Below are positions 1 through 7,151 of a DNA stretch of 10,515 nucleotides, in pieces. The number at the start of each line of letters is the position of its first letter. Position 1 is the first letter of the stretch. This stretch comes from Pseudomonadota bacterium (lineage in GTDB: Bacteria > Myxococcota > Bradymonadia > UBA4248), in contig JAGACY010000017.1 of NCBI GenBank assembly GCA_017613855.1, positions 1 to 10,515 of the forward strand. Direction: 5' to 3'. Made by a program: the position numbers and the translations under genes. Below the pieces are notes generated by a model, which worked only from the letters and a program-made list of their open reading frames with translations, was not told where the DNA came from and did no database searches.

Positions 1-1203
1 CCGTTCGACATGGACAAACTCGATGACATCAACCACGATTCGATGGAACTCGGCGAGGCCATGGATAAAGGCATGGTCGAAATCATGGGCGATGCCATGA
101 TCGACGCCTACATCGACTGGGTCGTCAAGAGCGCCGTCCATACGGGCGCCAACGACGTCGACATCGTCTATACGCCGCTCGGAGGCACGGGCTGGGAATG
201 CGCCAGCAAATCCTTCGAAAAAGCCGGCTTCAAGAAAGTCCGCGTCGTCGAAGAAGAAAAGACCCCATCGGGCGACTTTGCCGGCCTCGATGCCCCCAAC
301 CCCGAGCGCACCGATACCTGGCCGCGCGCCATCAAACTCGCCAAAGAAGTCAACGCCGAAATCGTCCTGGCCAATGACGGCGACGCCGACCGCCTCGGCG
401 TGGCCATCCCGATGGACGGCGATTACAAACTCCTCGGCGGCAACCAAATCGGCGCATTGATGCTCTATTACATCATCAATCACCTCCCCGAAGACAAGCG
501 CAACAAAGATTCGTTCGCCATCTGCTCGGTCGTCTCGAGCCCGCTCACCCGCGCCATCTGCGAAGGCATGGGCGTCGATTTCCAGGAAACCCTCACCGGC
601 TTCAAATGGATGGGCAACGTCGCCGATGAACGCGTCAAACGCGGCCAGAACTTCCTCTTCGCCTACGAAGAAGCCTTCGGCTTCACCTACAGCGACGCCC
701 GCGACAAAGACGGCATTATCTCCGTCCTCCTCCTCGCCGAACTCGCCGCTGACTGCAAGAAAAACGGCCGCAAAGTCAGCGATGTTCTCGACGAAATCTA
801 CATCAAATTCGGCATCCACCAGGAAGACGCCGCCGAAAAATTCTACGAAGGCCTTTCGGGCAAAGACACGATGACCAAGGTTTTGGCCAACCTGCGCAAT
901 AATCCCCCCCACTCCATCGCCGGCATCGACGTCGTCCGCGTCCGCGACCTGCTCAACTCCAAAACGACCACACTCGCCGATGGTTCGGTCGAACCCGTCA
1001 TCCACCTGCCCAAACAGGACATGCTCACATTCTATCTCGCCGATAACAGCTGGATTTCCCTGCGTCCATCCGGCACAGAACCCAAACTCAAAGCCTACCT
1101 CGGCGTCCGCATGGCAACAAACAAAGAGGAATATCCCGTCATGGCCTCCGCCGCCAAAGTCAAACTCGGCCGCATCAAGGAAGCCGTCAAGGATATGCTG
1201 TAA
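1..1203 (+). CDS. Alpha-phosphohexomutase (phosphoglucomutase/phosphomannomutase family), C-terminal part
   Basis: Interconverts hexose 1-phosphate and 6-phosphate, most likely glucose, linking central sugar metabolism to nucleotide-sugar and glycogen synthesis in the cytoplasm. The reading frame is open through base 1, so the gene starts upstream. The N-terminal domain with the phosphoserine loop (TASHNP type) is outside the window, and 400 codons remain of a family usually near 570-600. Three family loops are visible. The metal-binding loop NDGDADRLG lies at 373-399. The sugar-binding loop YEEAFGF lies at 664-684. The phosphate-binding loop RPSGTEPK lies at 1063-1086 in the C-terminal domain. 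The text around YTPLGGTG and the PNPE segment also fits the PGM/PMM type. Codons are strongly C-ending, unlike the genes downstream. It converges on the Rpn gene, with paired hairpins between. The family is secure; substrate preference (glucose or mannose phosphate) cannot be read from this fragment. Confidence 0.94.
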   Translation, partial: PFDMDKLDDINHDSMELGEAMDKGMVEIMGDAMIDAYIDWVVKSAVHTGANDVDIVYTPLGGTGWECASKSFEKAGFKKVRVVEEEKTPSGDFAGLDAPNPERTDTWPRAIKLAKEVNAEIVLANDGDADRLGVAIPMDGDYKLLGGNQIGALMLYYIINHLPEDKRNKDSFAICSVVSSPLTRAICEGMGVDFQETLTGFKWMGNVADERVKRGQNFLFAYEEAFGFTYSDARDKDGIISVLLLAELAADCKKNGRKVSDVLDEIYIKFGIHQEDAAEKFYEGLSGKDTMTKVLANLRNNPPHSIAGIDVVRVRDLLNSKTTTLADGSVEPVIHLPKQDMLTFYLADNSWISLRPSGTEPKLKAYLGVRMATNKEEYPVMASAAKVKLGRIKEAVKDML

Positions 1204-1224
1204 TTATTGTAATTATGGATAGGG

Positions 1225-1256
1225 GCCGTGCTATTGCCGTTGGCAATACGCACGGC
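1225..1256 (+). repeat. Bulged-C palindrome, copy 1
   Basis: Imperfect inverted repeat just after the phosphoglucomutase stop. The outer arms GCCGTGC (1225-1231) and GCACGGC (1250-1256) pair. The inner stem TATTGCC (1232-1238) pairs with GGCAATA (1242-1248) around a GTT loop, and C1249 is left unpaired. The same plan recurs at 1261, 2416, 2445, 5711, 5750, 10171 and 10271. Confidence 0.8.
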
Positions 1257-1260
1257 TTGG

Positions 1261-1302
1261 GCGCGGGCTATTGGCACTGCCAATACGCCCGCGCTTCTTT
1301 TA
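1261..1302 (+). terminator. Terminator-like hairpin (bulged-C palindrome, copy 2)
   Basis: Arms GCGCGGGC (1261-1268) and GCCCGCGC (1287-1294) enclose TATTGGC (1269-1275) and GCCAATA (1279-1285) with loop ACT. C1286 is bulged. A T-rich run, TTCTTTTATT, follows, so on the plus strand this is a plausible intrinsic terminator for the phosphoglucomutase. It abuts the stop codon of the convergent Rpn gene. No matching T-tract is visible for minus-strand termination. Confidence 0.65.
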
Positions 1303-2250
1303 TTGGTTCACCCCTTGGTTCAGTTTATCAATCTCGGCAAGGGAAAGCCCTGTGATTTCCGAAATATCTTCACAGGCATATCCTTTATTCAGCATATTCA
1401 TTGCAATACTTTGTTTTTCTTTTTTCTTGCCTCTTCTTTCGCCTCTTCTTTCGCCTCTTCTTTCGCCTCTTCTTTCGCCTCTTCTTTCGCCAGTTTGCAC
1501 AGAAGCCATCTGTATCGCCAGATTATCGCGATACTGGCGCAAATACTCATCGTAGGCGATGCGTTCTTCTGGCGTGAGTGCAGCGACATTGCTCACTTTG
1601 GCGAGTTCTTCAAAGAGTTCGTCCTGTGCAGCCCAGGGGATTTTATCGAGTGAGTCCATGTGATTCATAACATACATCCATTTTTCAAAGTTCGTTTTGC
1701 ATTCGTTTGCTTTAAGGGTAAATTGCGGCATCTGCAGAAATATCATGCGAATTTTATTCACAAGAGACGATTGTTTTACTGCGCGTTTCTTATTTTTGTG
1801 CCTCTTTTTGGGAACTACCATCTCAAGCGTTTTGGCGATGCGAAAATCCGTCCGATAGGCATCTCCCAAAGTCTCCTCTTTAAACTTCATAAAGTAGACA
1901 CCAAAAACCGGGAAATACTCGTAGTGCCAATCCTTCCCCTTTTTCCCCTGAGCAATGATAGACCCCGAAATGTAGTATAGCGCGCGATCAGCAAAATTTA
2001 CATGTTTTCTGTTCTGCATCTCCACAATAAAGTGTTTGCCATTATCCAGCGTACAGTAAATATCGTAGATAATGCTTCGGTCCTGGCGTACTTTGCCGAT
2101 CTGTTCTTTATCCCGATAGACTAAATCCTTAATGACAAATTCACCCTCAAACAGTGCATTCAGAAAACCAATCAGGAGTCTTTTGTGTTCTTCCTGACCA
2201 AAAATTCGCTTGAACCCAAAATCAGTGAACGGATCGATATATTTTGACAT
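1300..2250 (-). CDS. Rpn family PD-(D/E)XK nuclease / putative transposase
   Basis: Resembles the Rpn (recombination-promoting nuclease) and PDDEXK_2 'putative transposase' proteins, which are DNA endonucleases linked to RecA-independent horizontal transfer. The 316-residue protein opens with SKYIDPFTDFGFKRIFG, the typical family start. Acidic D63 (YDIYC) and the E77-x-Q79 pair (IVEMQN) fit the D...ExQ form of the nuclease core. A segment around residues 87-122 (ADRALYY...PVFGVYFMKF) is also family-typical. The C-terminus carries five perfect GERR units (residues 254-273), then a KKKEK patch and an ISEITGLSLAEI helix like those in many Rpn tails. The start at 2250 is chosen over the Met at 2292 because it has a strong GGAGG eight bases upstream and the family N-terminus. 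It stands alone between a convergent and a divergent neighbour. Base use is more A+T-rich than the phosphoglucomutase, which suggests transfer. No flanking inverted repeats typical of an IS are seen. Confidence 0.88.
   Translation of the reverse strand: MSKYIDPFTDFGFKRIFGQEEHKRLLIGFLNALFEGEFVIKDLVYRDKEQIGKVRQDRSIIYDIYCTLDNGKHFIVEMQNRKHVNFADRALYYISGSIIAQGKKGKDWHYEYFPVFGVYFMKFKEETLGDAYRTDFRIAKTLEMVVPKKRHKNKKRAVKQSSLVNKIRMIFLQMPQFTLKANECKTNFEKWMYVMNHMDSLDKIPWAAQDELFEELAKVSNVAALTPEERIAYDEYLRQYRDNLAIQMASVQTGERRGERRGERRGERRGERRGKKKEKQSIAMNMLNKGYACEDISEITGLSLAEIDKLNQGVNQ
1431..1490 (+). repeat. Five perfect 12-bp tandem repeats inside the Rpn gene
   Basis: The unit CTCTTCTTTCGC is repeated five times without a mismatch, with a degenerate partial copy just before it. 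On the minus strand it encodes (GERR)5. A 12-bp period keeps the frame, so copy number can change by slippage without breaking the protein. Together with 1411-1430 it forms a long, nearly pure pyrimidine tract on the plus strand. Confidence 0.95.
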
Positions 2251-2258
2251 AGTACTTT

Positions 2259-2263
2259 CCTCC
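2259..2263 (-). promoter_or_regulatory. Shine-Dalgarno site deciding the Rpn start
   Basis: On the minus strand GGAGG sits eight bases before the ATG at 2250. The longer frame starting at 2292 has no comparable site and lacks family similarity in its extra 14 residues. Confidence 0.8.
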
Positions 2264-2415
2264 ATGATGTTGTGCAGCGACATTGCCATCACACATCATG
2301 CTATCACTCGCCATGGATTTAAAATCAACAAAATAGTGAATTTATTTTTACATTTCTTTTGTTCATCATTATTTAAGGATCAAAGAAAGACCAAGTGATG
2401 ACCATTCAGACATTT

Positions 2416-2441
2416 GCCGCGTATCCCGCAGGGATAGCGGC
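2416..2441 (-). repeat. Bulged-C palindrome, copy 3
   Basis: Plus-strand arms GCCGC (2416-2420) and GCGGC (2437-2441) enclose TATCCC (2422-2427) and GGGATA (2431-2436), with a GCA loop. G2421 is unpaired, which is a bulged C when read on the minus strand. It is nearly identical in plan and core to the hairpin at 10171. Confidence 0.75.
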
Positions 2442-2444
2442 GAA

Positions 2445-2481
2445 GCGCAGGCGTATTGGCGTAAAACGCCAATAGCCGCGC
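2445..2481 (-). repeat. Bulged-C palindrome, copy 4
   Basis: Long inner stem TATTGGCGT (2454-2462) with ACGCCAATA (2466-2474) and an AAA loop. The outer pairing is GGC/GCC and then GCGC/GCGC, with an extra A2449. G2453 is unpaired, equal to a bulged C on the minus strand. It lies four bases after copy 3, so the two form a tandem pair like the others. Confidence 0.75.
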
Positions 2482-2512
2482 GCCACAAAAAATAGTATAC
2501 CCCCCAAAGTAA

Positions 2513-2589
2513 AGACGTGCGGTCTGAACGTCTCTCATATCCCTCTAGTAAAGACGTGCGGTCCGCACGTCTCTCGTGCGGTCTGCACG
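2513..2589. repeat. Three GACGTGC-type palindromes in tandem
   Basis: Copy a (2513-2533) has AGACGT/ACGTCT arms. Copy b (2552-2572) is a near-perfect palindrome with 10-bp arms AGACGTGCGG and CCGCACGTCT around a single T. Copy c (2575-2589) is shorter, with CGTGC/GCACG. Copies a and b are also direct repeats of each other, 39 bp apart. The same motif recurs at 10246-10268. The array ends 34 bases before the Sel1-like gene start, within its probable leader. Confidence 0.75.
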
Positions 2590-2613
2590 TCACGCCCCCA
2601 CCGCGCGCACATC

Positions 2614-2617
2614 AGGA
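2614..2617 (+). promoter_or_regulatory. Shine-Dalgarno site deciding the Sel1-like lipoprotein start
   Basis: AGGA six bases before the ATG at 2624. An in-frame ATG at 2576 would add 16 residues ahead of the signal peptide and falls inside a palindrome, so the later start is preferred. Confidence 0.7.
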
Positions 2618-2623
2618 TCACCC

Positions 2624-5600
2624 ATGAATCCCATAAAAAGAATCAATACGCTCCTCGCCATCGCCCTCTTAGCCATCTGTGCATCCTGCGCGGGTACCGC
2701 ACAAGCTCCCATAGCAGCCACCGATCAGCCCGAAATATCAGAAGCTCCATCCGATGCTCAACCCGAACAAGTTCCCCAGGAAGCGCCTCAATCCCCTGCT
2801 GCAGAACCCGCCCCCGAACCGGCGACGGCCGATGTGCTGCAGTTGGAAAGCATCACATTCACGCCCGATGCGTCACCGATGCCCGATGCACAAACCTATA
2901 TGGATGCAGCCGTCCAGGGGGATGCCGCAGCGCAGTTTATCCTGCAAATGATGTACAGGGATAAGATTGGAAATATCGTTTATTGGGATAATCATAACAA
3001 AAAGAGCGATATACTCTCCGATGAAGATATACATCGTGAAATGATTCGTTGGCGCGATATTTCTGTCGAATCGGGCAATGAGCTCGCGCTTTTGAGTGCC
3101 GATCCATCAATTATATATGAACTTTCGCCCCTGTTTTCGGCCGATGACACGTTTAATACAGAACTCAATTGGCTCCATGAAGCGGCAAAGCGTGGATTTG
3201 GCAATGCTGAATATATATTAGGATTAGTCTATTGGGATGGTATTGGTGTGGATAAAAACCAAGCCAAAGGCTATGAACTGCTGGTGCGTGCTGCTGCACA
3301 TGATGTCGGCAATGCTTCTTATGCAATTGCCATGATCCATGAGCTCAATTTATTATCTGATCCCAGTATTTCACGCAATACAGCAAACAAATCCAAAGAG
3401 AAAAGATCCTTCTTCTGGCTGAGAAAAGCTTTTTTACAAAACAACGAAGATGCCCGTTTTATATTAACCATGAAACATGCCGATAAAATCGGTATTCCTG
3501 CAGATGAGAATCAGACCACGGAAGATACTGAAGCTACGCGTGTTTATTCTGAATCGGGCACCTATCATCTTTGGATGAAGCTGCACGATTATTATCAGAA
3601 TCAATTTGAAAATATGATTTGCAAATTTGAATATGACAAGGGGGAAATTGGGCAATTATATTATTATAGTGAATGCGAAGGTGAAAAATTTGAAATCAAT
3701 GAAGAAGATGAAGAAGTAATCTATTCTGTAGAGGATGCTGCAGAAAACTCGCTCGATTATAAGATTGATTACAAACTGGCAGGCAAATGGCTTCAGACTT
3801 ATGCCTCCGATCTGGCCAATATCAACGTACGCATTCTGCGTGCACAGACTCGCGCCATTACAGGATGCCGCGGCAATCTCAATCAGGAAAAGCCCTTCAA
3901 TCCTGAAGTCTTCAAAAAGATTAAAGATTACGAAGAAGATGGTGGTACATTGCTGCCCGACCTGTTAAATGCCATCATCGCGATGGAAGTAGATGAACCC
4001 GCAATGACTGCAGACCAGGTACTCGACTGGTACAAAGATGCTGCAAACAAAGGAAATATTAATGCGTTAAAATTCCTTGGTGATCTGTTCAACCATAATA
4101 AAAAGCATGATAATGATGCATATTCGGATTATTGCAAACTGTGGAATATTTCTTACGATTCAGAGAAATCCTATGATTATTACAGCCGTGGCAACCTGTA
4201 TTACGAAGCCGAAAAAGTTGCCGAAAATGCAATAGAAGAAGCCCAGGAAGATAACGATGCACAATCACTCGAAAAATGGAAAGACAAATTATATGAAATC
4301 CGGGAACGCGATTATATCGATAAAATGAATACTCATGAATACAATCAGGCCGGTAATATTGCATCGGTTATTCGCGAGGACGCTCAGCGTGACAACGATG
4401 CCGCTAGAGCTCATACATGGGCCTTAAAATATATCGAAGCACACGAAAAACAATCCGATGCCTTCATTGCTGAAACCGACAAAGCGAGAAGTTACAGATA
4501 TGCAAACGCAAAAGCTCAGGCAAGATTGATCGCCCAAATGGCAAAAAAAATCGAAGATGATGAAAGAGCCATCGAATGGTACAAGAAAGCCATTGCAATG
4601 CAGTTACAACTCGATTCTACATTATATTCGGGTGACAAGGAAGAGTTTTATTATGAATTAGGATTAATTTATGATTCAGGTTCAGAAAAGGTACAAAACA
4701 AATCAACTGCACTCGAATACTATAAAAAAGTCATGGTAAAGTGGAATGGTAAAATGTGGACATATAGTGCAGATACAATCAACCGGGAAACGAAAATGGC
4801 GGACCTTGCACTTCGAATCGGCAAAATATATGAAGACGGAACAGATTCAGTTGCCCCTGACATAAACTTTGCAATGGAATGGTACAAACGCGCCAATGAA
4901 ATATGTTCATACGCAGACCGCAGTCACAAACTCCCATGTAATCAAGATGTGACAAAACAGTTGCTGCCCATAAAAAAACAAATCGAATCGCTGCCTAAAA
5001 TTGATCTGCTCAATGAAGTAGAAAAGCAAATCAAAGCAGAACACGGCAAGAAACCTGGGTCTTTTTTTGTTATCAAAAAAGTTCTCAATCCCTGCCTCAA
5101 ACGCATCCCCCAAAACTATTCATCCAAAGATTTAAAGAATCAATGCACGGACATTCCGCAGTTCTTTGAGGAATCCATCCAAAAGGCCATGATGGCCATC
5201 ATTGCCTTAAATCTTGCTGGCGGCACGTATGACGAAGATACGATTGCCAACACGTTCTACTTCCTCGCCGTTTATAAAGGCAACGACACAGAATACCGAA
5301 AAACACTCAGAACCTTTTCTCCCGTCTACGACAAATTGATTACCGGACTTCCACTGAGTACATATTACGATAATGAGATGTTTAATATCTGGTATCTGCG
5401 CCAGATTCCTTATGCTGCCGAAGAAAAGTATAAAACGATGAACGCAGCCGACCCCTGGCAGTATTACATGGATCGGGCAAAAGAGATGATGGCCCAGAAT
5501 GAACAACTGAACAAAGCATTTGGCTTTGGCTACCCCCCCGAATCATCTGGTACTTATGCACCACCGAAACCCATGCAACAATTCAGGGATAAAACGACAC

Positions 5601-5674
5601 ACCCTGAATGGTTTACCTTCGATGTTAACATTTTATTTAAGGGTTTTAAAGAATCATTGCCCCAAATACCATGA
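2624..5674 (+). CDS. Large Sel1/TPR-like repeat lipoprotein
   Basis: A 1016-residue exported protein of unknown specific role; Sel1-like repeats are alpha-helical protein-binding scaffolds. Residues 1-22 form a signal peptide: a charged start with K5 and R6, a hydrophobic core, then CASC with the probable lipidated Cys22. Cys at -3 of the lipobox is unusual, so simple secretion is possible. Residues 23-69 are a Pro/Ala/Glu linker. The best Sel1 unit is about 190-224, with the LGLVYWDGIGVDKNQAK pattern. Weaker helical units lie near 95-118, 255-290, 466-490, 646-702 and 723-757, several with EWYKKA or EYYKK helices. Residues 800-1016 show no repeat I recognise. The start is codon-rich in G+C and the middle clearly A+T-rich. 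It is monocistronic by its layout: palindromes upstream and a twin-hairpin terminator downstream. I cannot assign a partner or pathway. Confidence 0.85.
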   Translation: MNPIKRINTLLAIALLAICASCAGTAQAPIAATDQPEISEAPSDAQPEQVPQEAPQSPAAEPAPEPATADVLQLESITFTPDASPMPDAQTYMDAAVQGDAAAQFILQMMYRDKIGNIVYWDNHNKKSDILSDEDIHREMIRWRDISVESGNELALLSADPSIIYELSPLFSADDTFNTELNWLHEAAKRGFGNAEYILGLVYWDGIGVDKNQAKGYELLVRAAAHDVGNASYAIAMIHELNLLSDPSISRNTANKSKEKRSFFWLRKAFLQNNEDARFILTMKHADKIGIPADENQTTEDTEATRVYSESGTYHLWMKLHDYYQNQFENMICKFEYDKGEIGQLYYYSECEGEKFEINEEDEEVIYSVEDAAENSLDYKIDYKLAGKWLQTYASDLANINVRILRAQTRAITGCRGNLNQEKPFNPEVFKKIKDYEEDGGTLLPDLLNAIIAMEVDEPAMTADQVLDWYKDAANKGNINALKFLGDLFNHNKKHDNDAYSDYCKLWNISYDSEKSYDYYSRGNLYYEAEKVAENAIEEAQEDNDAQSLEKWKDKLYEIRERDYIDKMNTHEYNQAGNIASVIREDAQRDNDAARAHTWALKYIEAHEKQSDAFIAETDKARSYRYANAKAQARLIAQMAKKIEDDERAIEWYKKAIAMQLQLDSTLYSGDKEEFYYELGLIYDSGSEKVQNKSTALEYYKKVMVKWNGKMWTYSADTINRETKMADLALRIGKIYEDGTDSVAPDINFAMEWYKRANEICSYADRSHKLPCNQDVTKQLLPIKKQIESLPKIDLLNEVEKQIKAEHGKKPGSFFVIKKVLNPCLKRIPQNYSSKDLKNQCTDIPQFFEESIQKAMMAIIALNLAGGTYDEDTIANTFYFLAVYKGNDTEYRKTLRTFSPVYDKLITGLPLSTYYDNEMFNIWYLRQIPYAAEEKYKTMNAADPWQYYMDRAKEMMAQNEQLNKAFGFGYPPESSGTYAPPKPMQQFRDKTTHPEWFTFDVNILFKGFKESLPQIP

Positions 5675-5710
5675 AGCTAAATGTTTTCTTTTGAAGCTTC
5701 TCTTTTTTAT

Positions 5711-5745
5711 GCCGCGCTATTGCCCCATCGGGCAATACGCACGGC
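5711..5745 (+). repeat. Bulged-C palindrome, copy 5
   Basis: Outer arms GCCGCGC (5711-5717) and GCACGGC (5739-5745) pair with one mismatch. The inner stem TATTGCCC (5718-5725) pairs with GGGCAATA (5730-5737), and C5738 is bulged. It is a close relative of the copy at 1225, with loop and inner stem changed together. Confidence 0.78.
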
Positions 5746-5749
5746 TTTG

Positions 5750-5790
5750 GCGCGGGCTATTGCCAACGGCAATACACCCGCGCTTTTTTT
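5750..5790 (+). terminator. Intrinsic terminator of the Sel1-like gene (bulged-C palindrome, copy 6)
   Basis: Arms GCGCGGGC (5750-5757) and ACCCGCGC (5776-5783) pair apart from one C/A mismatch. The inner stem TATTGCC (5758-5764) pairs with GGCAATA (5768-5774), and C5775 is bulged. A run of seven T follows at 5784-5790. It matches the hairpin at 1261 except for paired changes in the inner stem and the arm mismatch. Confidence 0.85.
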
Positions 5791-5801
5791 GACATGACAA
5801 C

Positions 5802-5830
5802 CTGACACCCCCCATCTTTCTTGCTATAAT
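5802..5830 (+). promoter_or_regulatory. Sigma-70-type promoter for the first Cys-rich paralogue
   Basis: CTGACA (5802-5807), a 17-bp spacer, then TATAAT (5825-5830) preceded by TG one base away, which is an extended -10. Transcription would start near 5837 and give a leader of about 90 nt. The match is close to consensus, so strong housekeeping expression is likely. Confidence 0.75.
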
Positions 5831-5928
5831 AAAATCGTTATTGTGTGCTTCGCCGTTTCCATACGCGAGTACACTAAGAATTCGCATAAAATAAGCAGAT
5901 TTCGACACTTTTTATAGGGGAATTTCAA

Positions 5929-6873
5929 ATGATAAGCTGTAAGACGTTTTTATCGCTCAATGGACAGTCGCCCGTCGAATGCCTCCCTATTACCGCCAAT
6001 AACACAGTTTCACTATGCAAAACCGGCGTGACATCGCGCGATTCGGCAATCGCCAGCCTCCAATTGGATGAACATAATGAACTCGTTGTTGTCAGGCTTA
6101 CCGAGACACCAGTCACGCTCGAAAGGGCTGGACGCAAATTGGCACTCCGTGCCGGCAAACCCATTCGAATCTGCGAAAAAGACACACTGTGGATTGATAA
6201 AACCACGATTGAGATCGTCAAATCGACGTTTGTGTTTTCCAAACCTGCCCCCAAATCACCCTTGATTCAGACGGCACGAAAAGTCATTGCTGCCTCTGCT
6301 GCCGTCTTTTCGATGGCTGCTTTTGCTGCCTGTGATGAGGACGGTTGTGACAACGGCCAGCAAAAATGCAAAAATGACGGCGTCTATATTTGCGCAAATG
6401 GTTCCTGGAATTTACTCGAAAAATGCGGCGATGAGGAGACTTGCGTTGAAACAGAGAATTCATCTGCATCATGTCAACTCACCAGAACGTCTGGTGTTGC
6501 AGAGCCACTGCCCTATGATTGTAAAATCGATGAAATGAAATGCGAAAACAACAATGTCTATAAATGTGATGAGGGACATTGGAAGCTCGAAAAAGAATGT
6601 AGCGAGTCCTGTTACCAGGAATCAAATACTTCCGCGTACTGTAAGTCAGAAGAACTATTAGGGTACATATCCCCTGAAGTACCTATAGAATGCACTGCCG
6701 ATGAAATGAAATGCAAAGATAACAATGTCTATAAATGTAATGATAGTGGCCAGTGGACACTCGAAGAAGAATGTAGTGAGTCCTGTTACCAGGAATCAAA
6801 CACTTCCGCGTACTGCGATTATGGACCAGAAGCGGGAGTGTTGCCTGCAGATCCACCGGATCCGTCTGAATAG
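5929..6873 (+). CDS. FHA-like / internal lipobox / three six-Cys repeats protein (paralogue A)
   Basis: A 314-residue protein I cannot name. Residues 1-105 form a beta-rich domain with an SRDSA motif (36-40) and a later GRKLAL...IRICEKDTLW stretch. These recall the SRxHA and NG/GD strands of FHA domains, but the phosphopeptide-binding residues are not clearly kept. Residues 117-135 (R117, K118, a hydrophobic run, then FAAC) look like a signal anchor ending in a lipobox at Cys135. Three units follow from Cys140, Cys198 and Cys255, each with six Cys spaced C-x6-C-x7-C-x10/11-C-x3-5-C-x9-C. Units 2 and 3 share an identical ESCYQESNTSAYC end. The expected topology is N-terminal domain in the cytoplasm and repeats outside. 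The start has AGGGGA seven bases upstream. It has its own promoter and terminator. It is a tandem duplicate of the gene at 7152, and the maturase there may serve both. Confidence 0.82.
   Translation: MISCKTFLSLNGQSPVECLPITANNTVSLCKTGVTSRDSAIASLQLDEHNELVVVRLTETPVTLERAGRKLALRAGKPIRICEKDTLWIDKTTIEIVKSTFVFSKPAPKSPLIQTARKVIAASAAVFSMAAFAACDEDGCDNGQQKCKNDGVYICANGSWNLLEKCGDEETCVETENSSASCQLTRTSGVAEPLPYDCKIDEMKCENNNVYKCDEGHWKLEKECSESCYQESNTSAYCKSEELLGYISPEVPIECTADEMKCKDNNVYKCNDSGQWTLEEECSESCYQESNTSAYCDYGPEAGVLPADPPDPSE
6346..6816 (+). repeat. Three tandem six-Cys repeat units in paralogue A
   Basis: Units begin at 6346, 6520 and 6691, about 171-174 bp apart. The second and third are nearly identical over 6598-6642 and 6772-6816, pointing to recent duplication or homogenisation. 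The first unit is more divergent and matches the first unit of paralogue B. Confidence 0.85.
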
Positions 6874-6895
6874 GGAACTCAGATAAACTAACCCC

Positions 6896-6939
6896 AAAAG
6901 GCTCCATACAACGACTATGTTGAATGGAGCCTTTTTTTT
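6896..6939 (+). terminator. Intrinsic terminator of paralogue A
   Basis: AAAAGGCTCCAT (6896-6907) pairs with ATGGAGCCTTTT (6924-6935). An inner CAAC/GTTG pair shortens the loop, and T6932-6939 forms the U-tract. It separates the transcripts of the two paralogues. It does not belong to the bulged-C family. Confidence 0.9.
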
Positions 6940-7043
6940 CTTGTGTACAGCATTTATATGGATGAAAATATAATCCCTGGGGATGCGACTGTCTTGACCG
7001 CGACAATACTTGGAGGTTAAGTTGGCTTTTTTTTTCTGGACCT

Positions 7044-7072
7044 CTGGCAAAATTGCTTTAAATTGTTATAAT
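7044..7072 (+). promoter_or_regulatory. Promoter for the paralogue B and radical SAM operon
   Basis: CTGGCA (7044-7049), 17 bp, then TATAAT (7067-7072) with TG one base upstream. This is the same plan as the promoter at 5802, with a weaker -35. The leader to the ATG is about 73 nt. Between the terminator at 6939 and this site I see only A+T-rich DNA with no clear feature. Confidence 0.65.
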
Positions 7073-7151
7073 AGAATGAGTTGAGATACGCTTTCATGCT
7101 CTGTCTTGAAACAATATCGTAAAATACGCCTAAATATGTGGAGATAATATC

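Larger units (their letters stand above)
2251..2623. other. Repeat-loaded divergent intergenic region
   Basis: This 373-bp gap lies between the divergent Rpn and Sel1-like genes. I see no convincing gene in either direction. The part near Rpn (about 2293-2400) is A+T-rich, as expected of promoter DNA, but I could not fix a good -35/-10 pair for either gene. The part from 2416 on is filled with palindromes listed separately (2416-2481 and 2513-2589). None has a following T-tract, so here they are not acting as classic terminators. Confidence 0.6.

Noticed and set aside
1225..1300. Plus-strand frames across 1228-1653
   Set aside because: They are antisense to the Rpn gene and to the hairpins, and they read the 12-bp repeat as low-complexity Ser/Ala/Phe. 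No ribosome site or family match.
1300..2250. Rpn gene as a REP-mobilising RAYT transposase for the palindromes
   Set aside because: It shows the PD-(D/E)XK D...ExQ pattern, not the HUH/tyrosine motifs of RAYT enzymes. Co-location alone is not evidence.
2416..2589. CRISPR array
   Set aside because: There are repeated palindromes, but no constant-length spacers between identical direct repeats and no cas genes.
2576..2623. Longer N-terminus for the Sel1-like lipoprotein
   Set aside because: The 16 extra residues are read from palindromic DNA, lack a ribosome site and would bury the signal peptide.
5789..5794. TTGACA as the -35 box of paralogue A
   Set aside because: It lies 30 bp from the TATAAT, too far; CTGACA at 5802-5807 has the correct 17-bp spacing.
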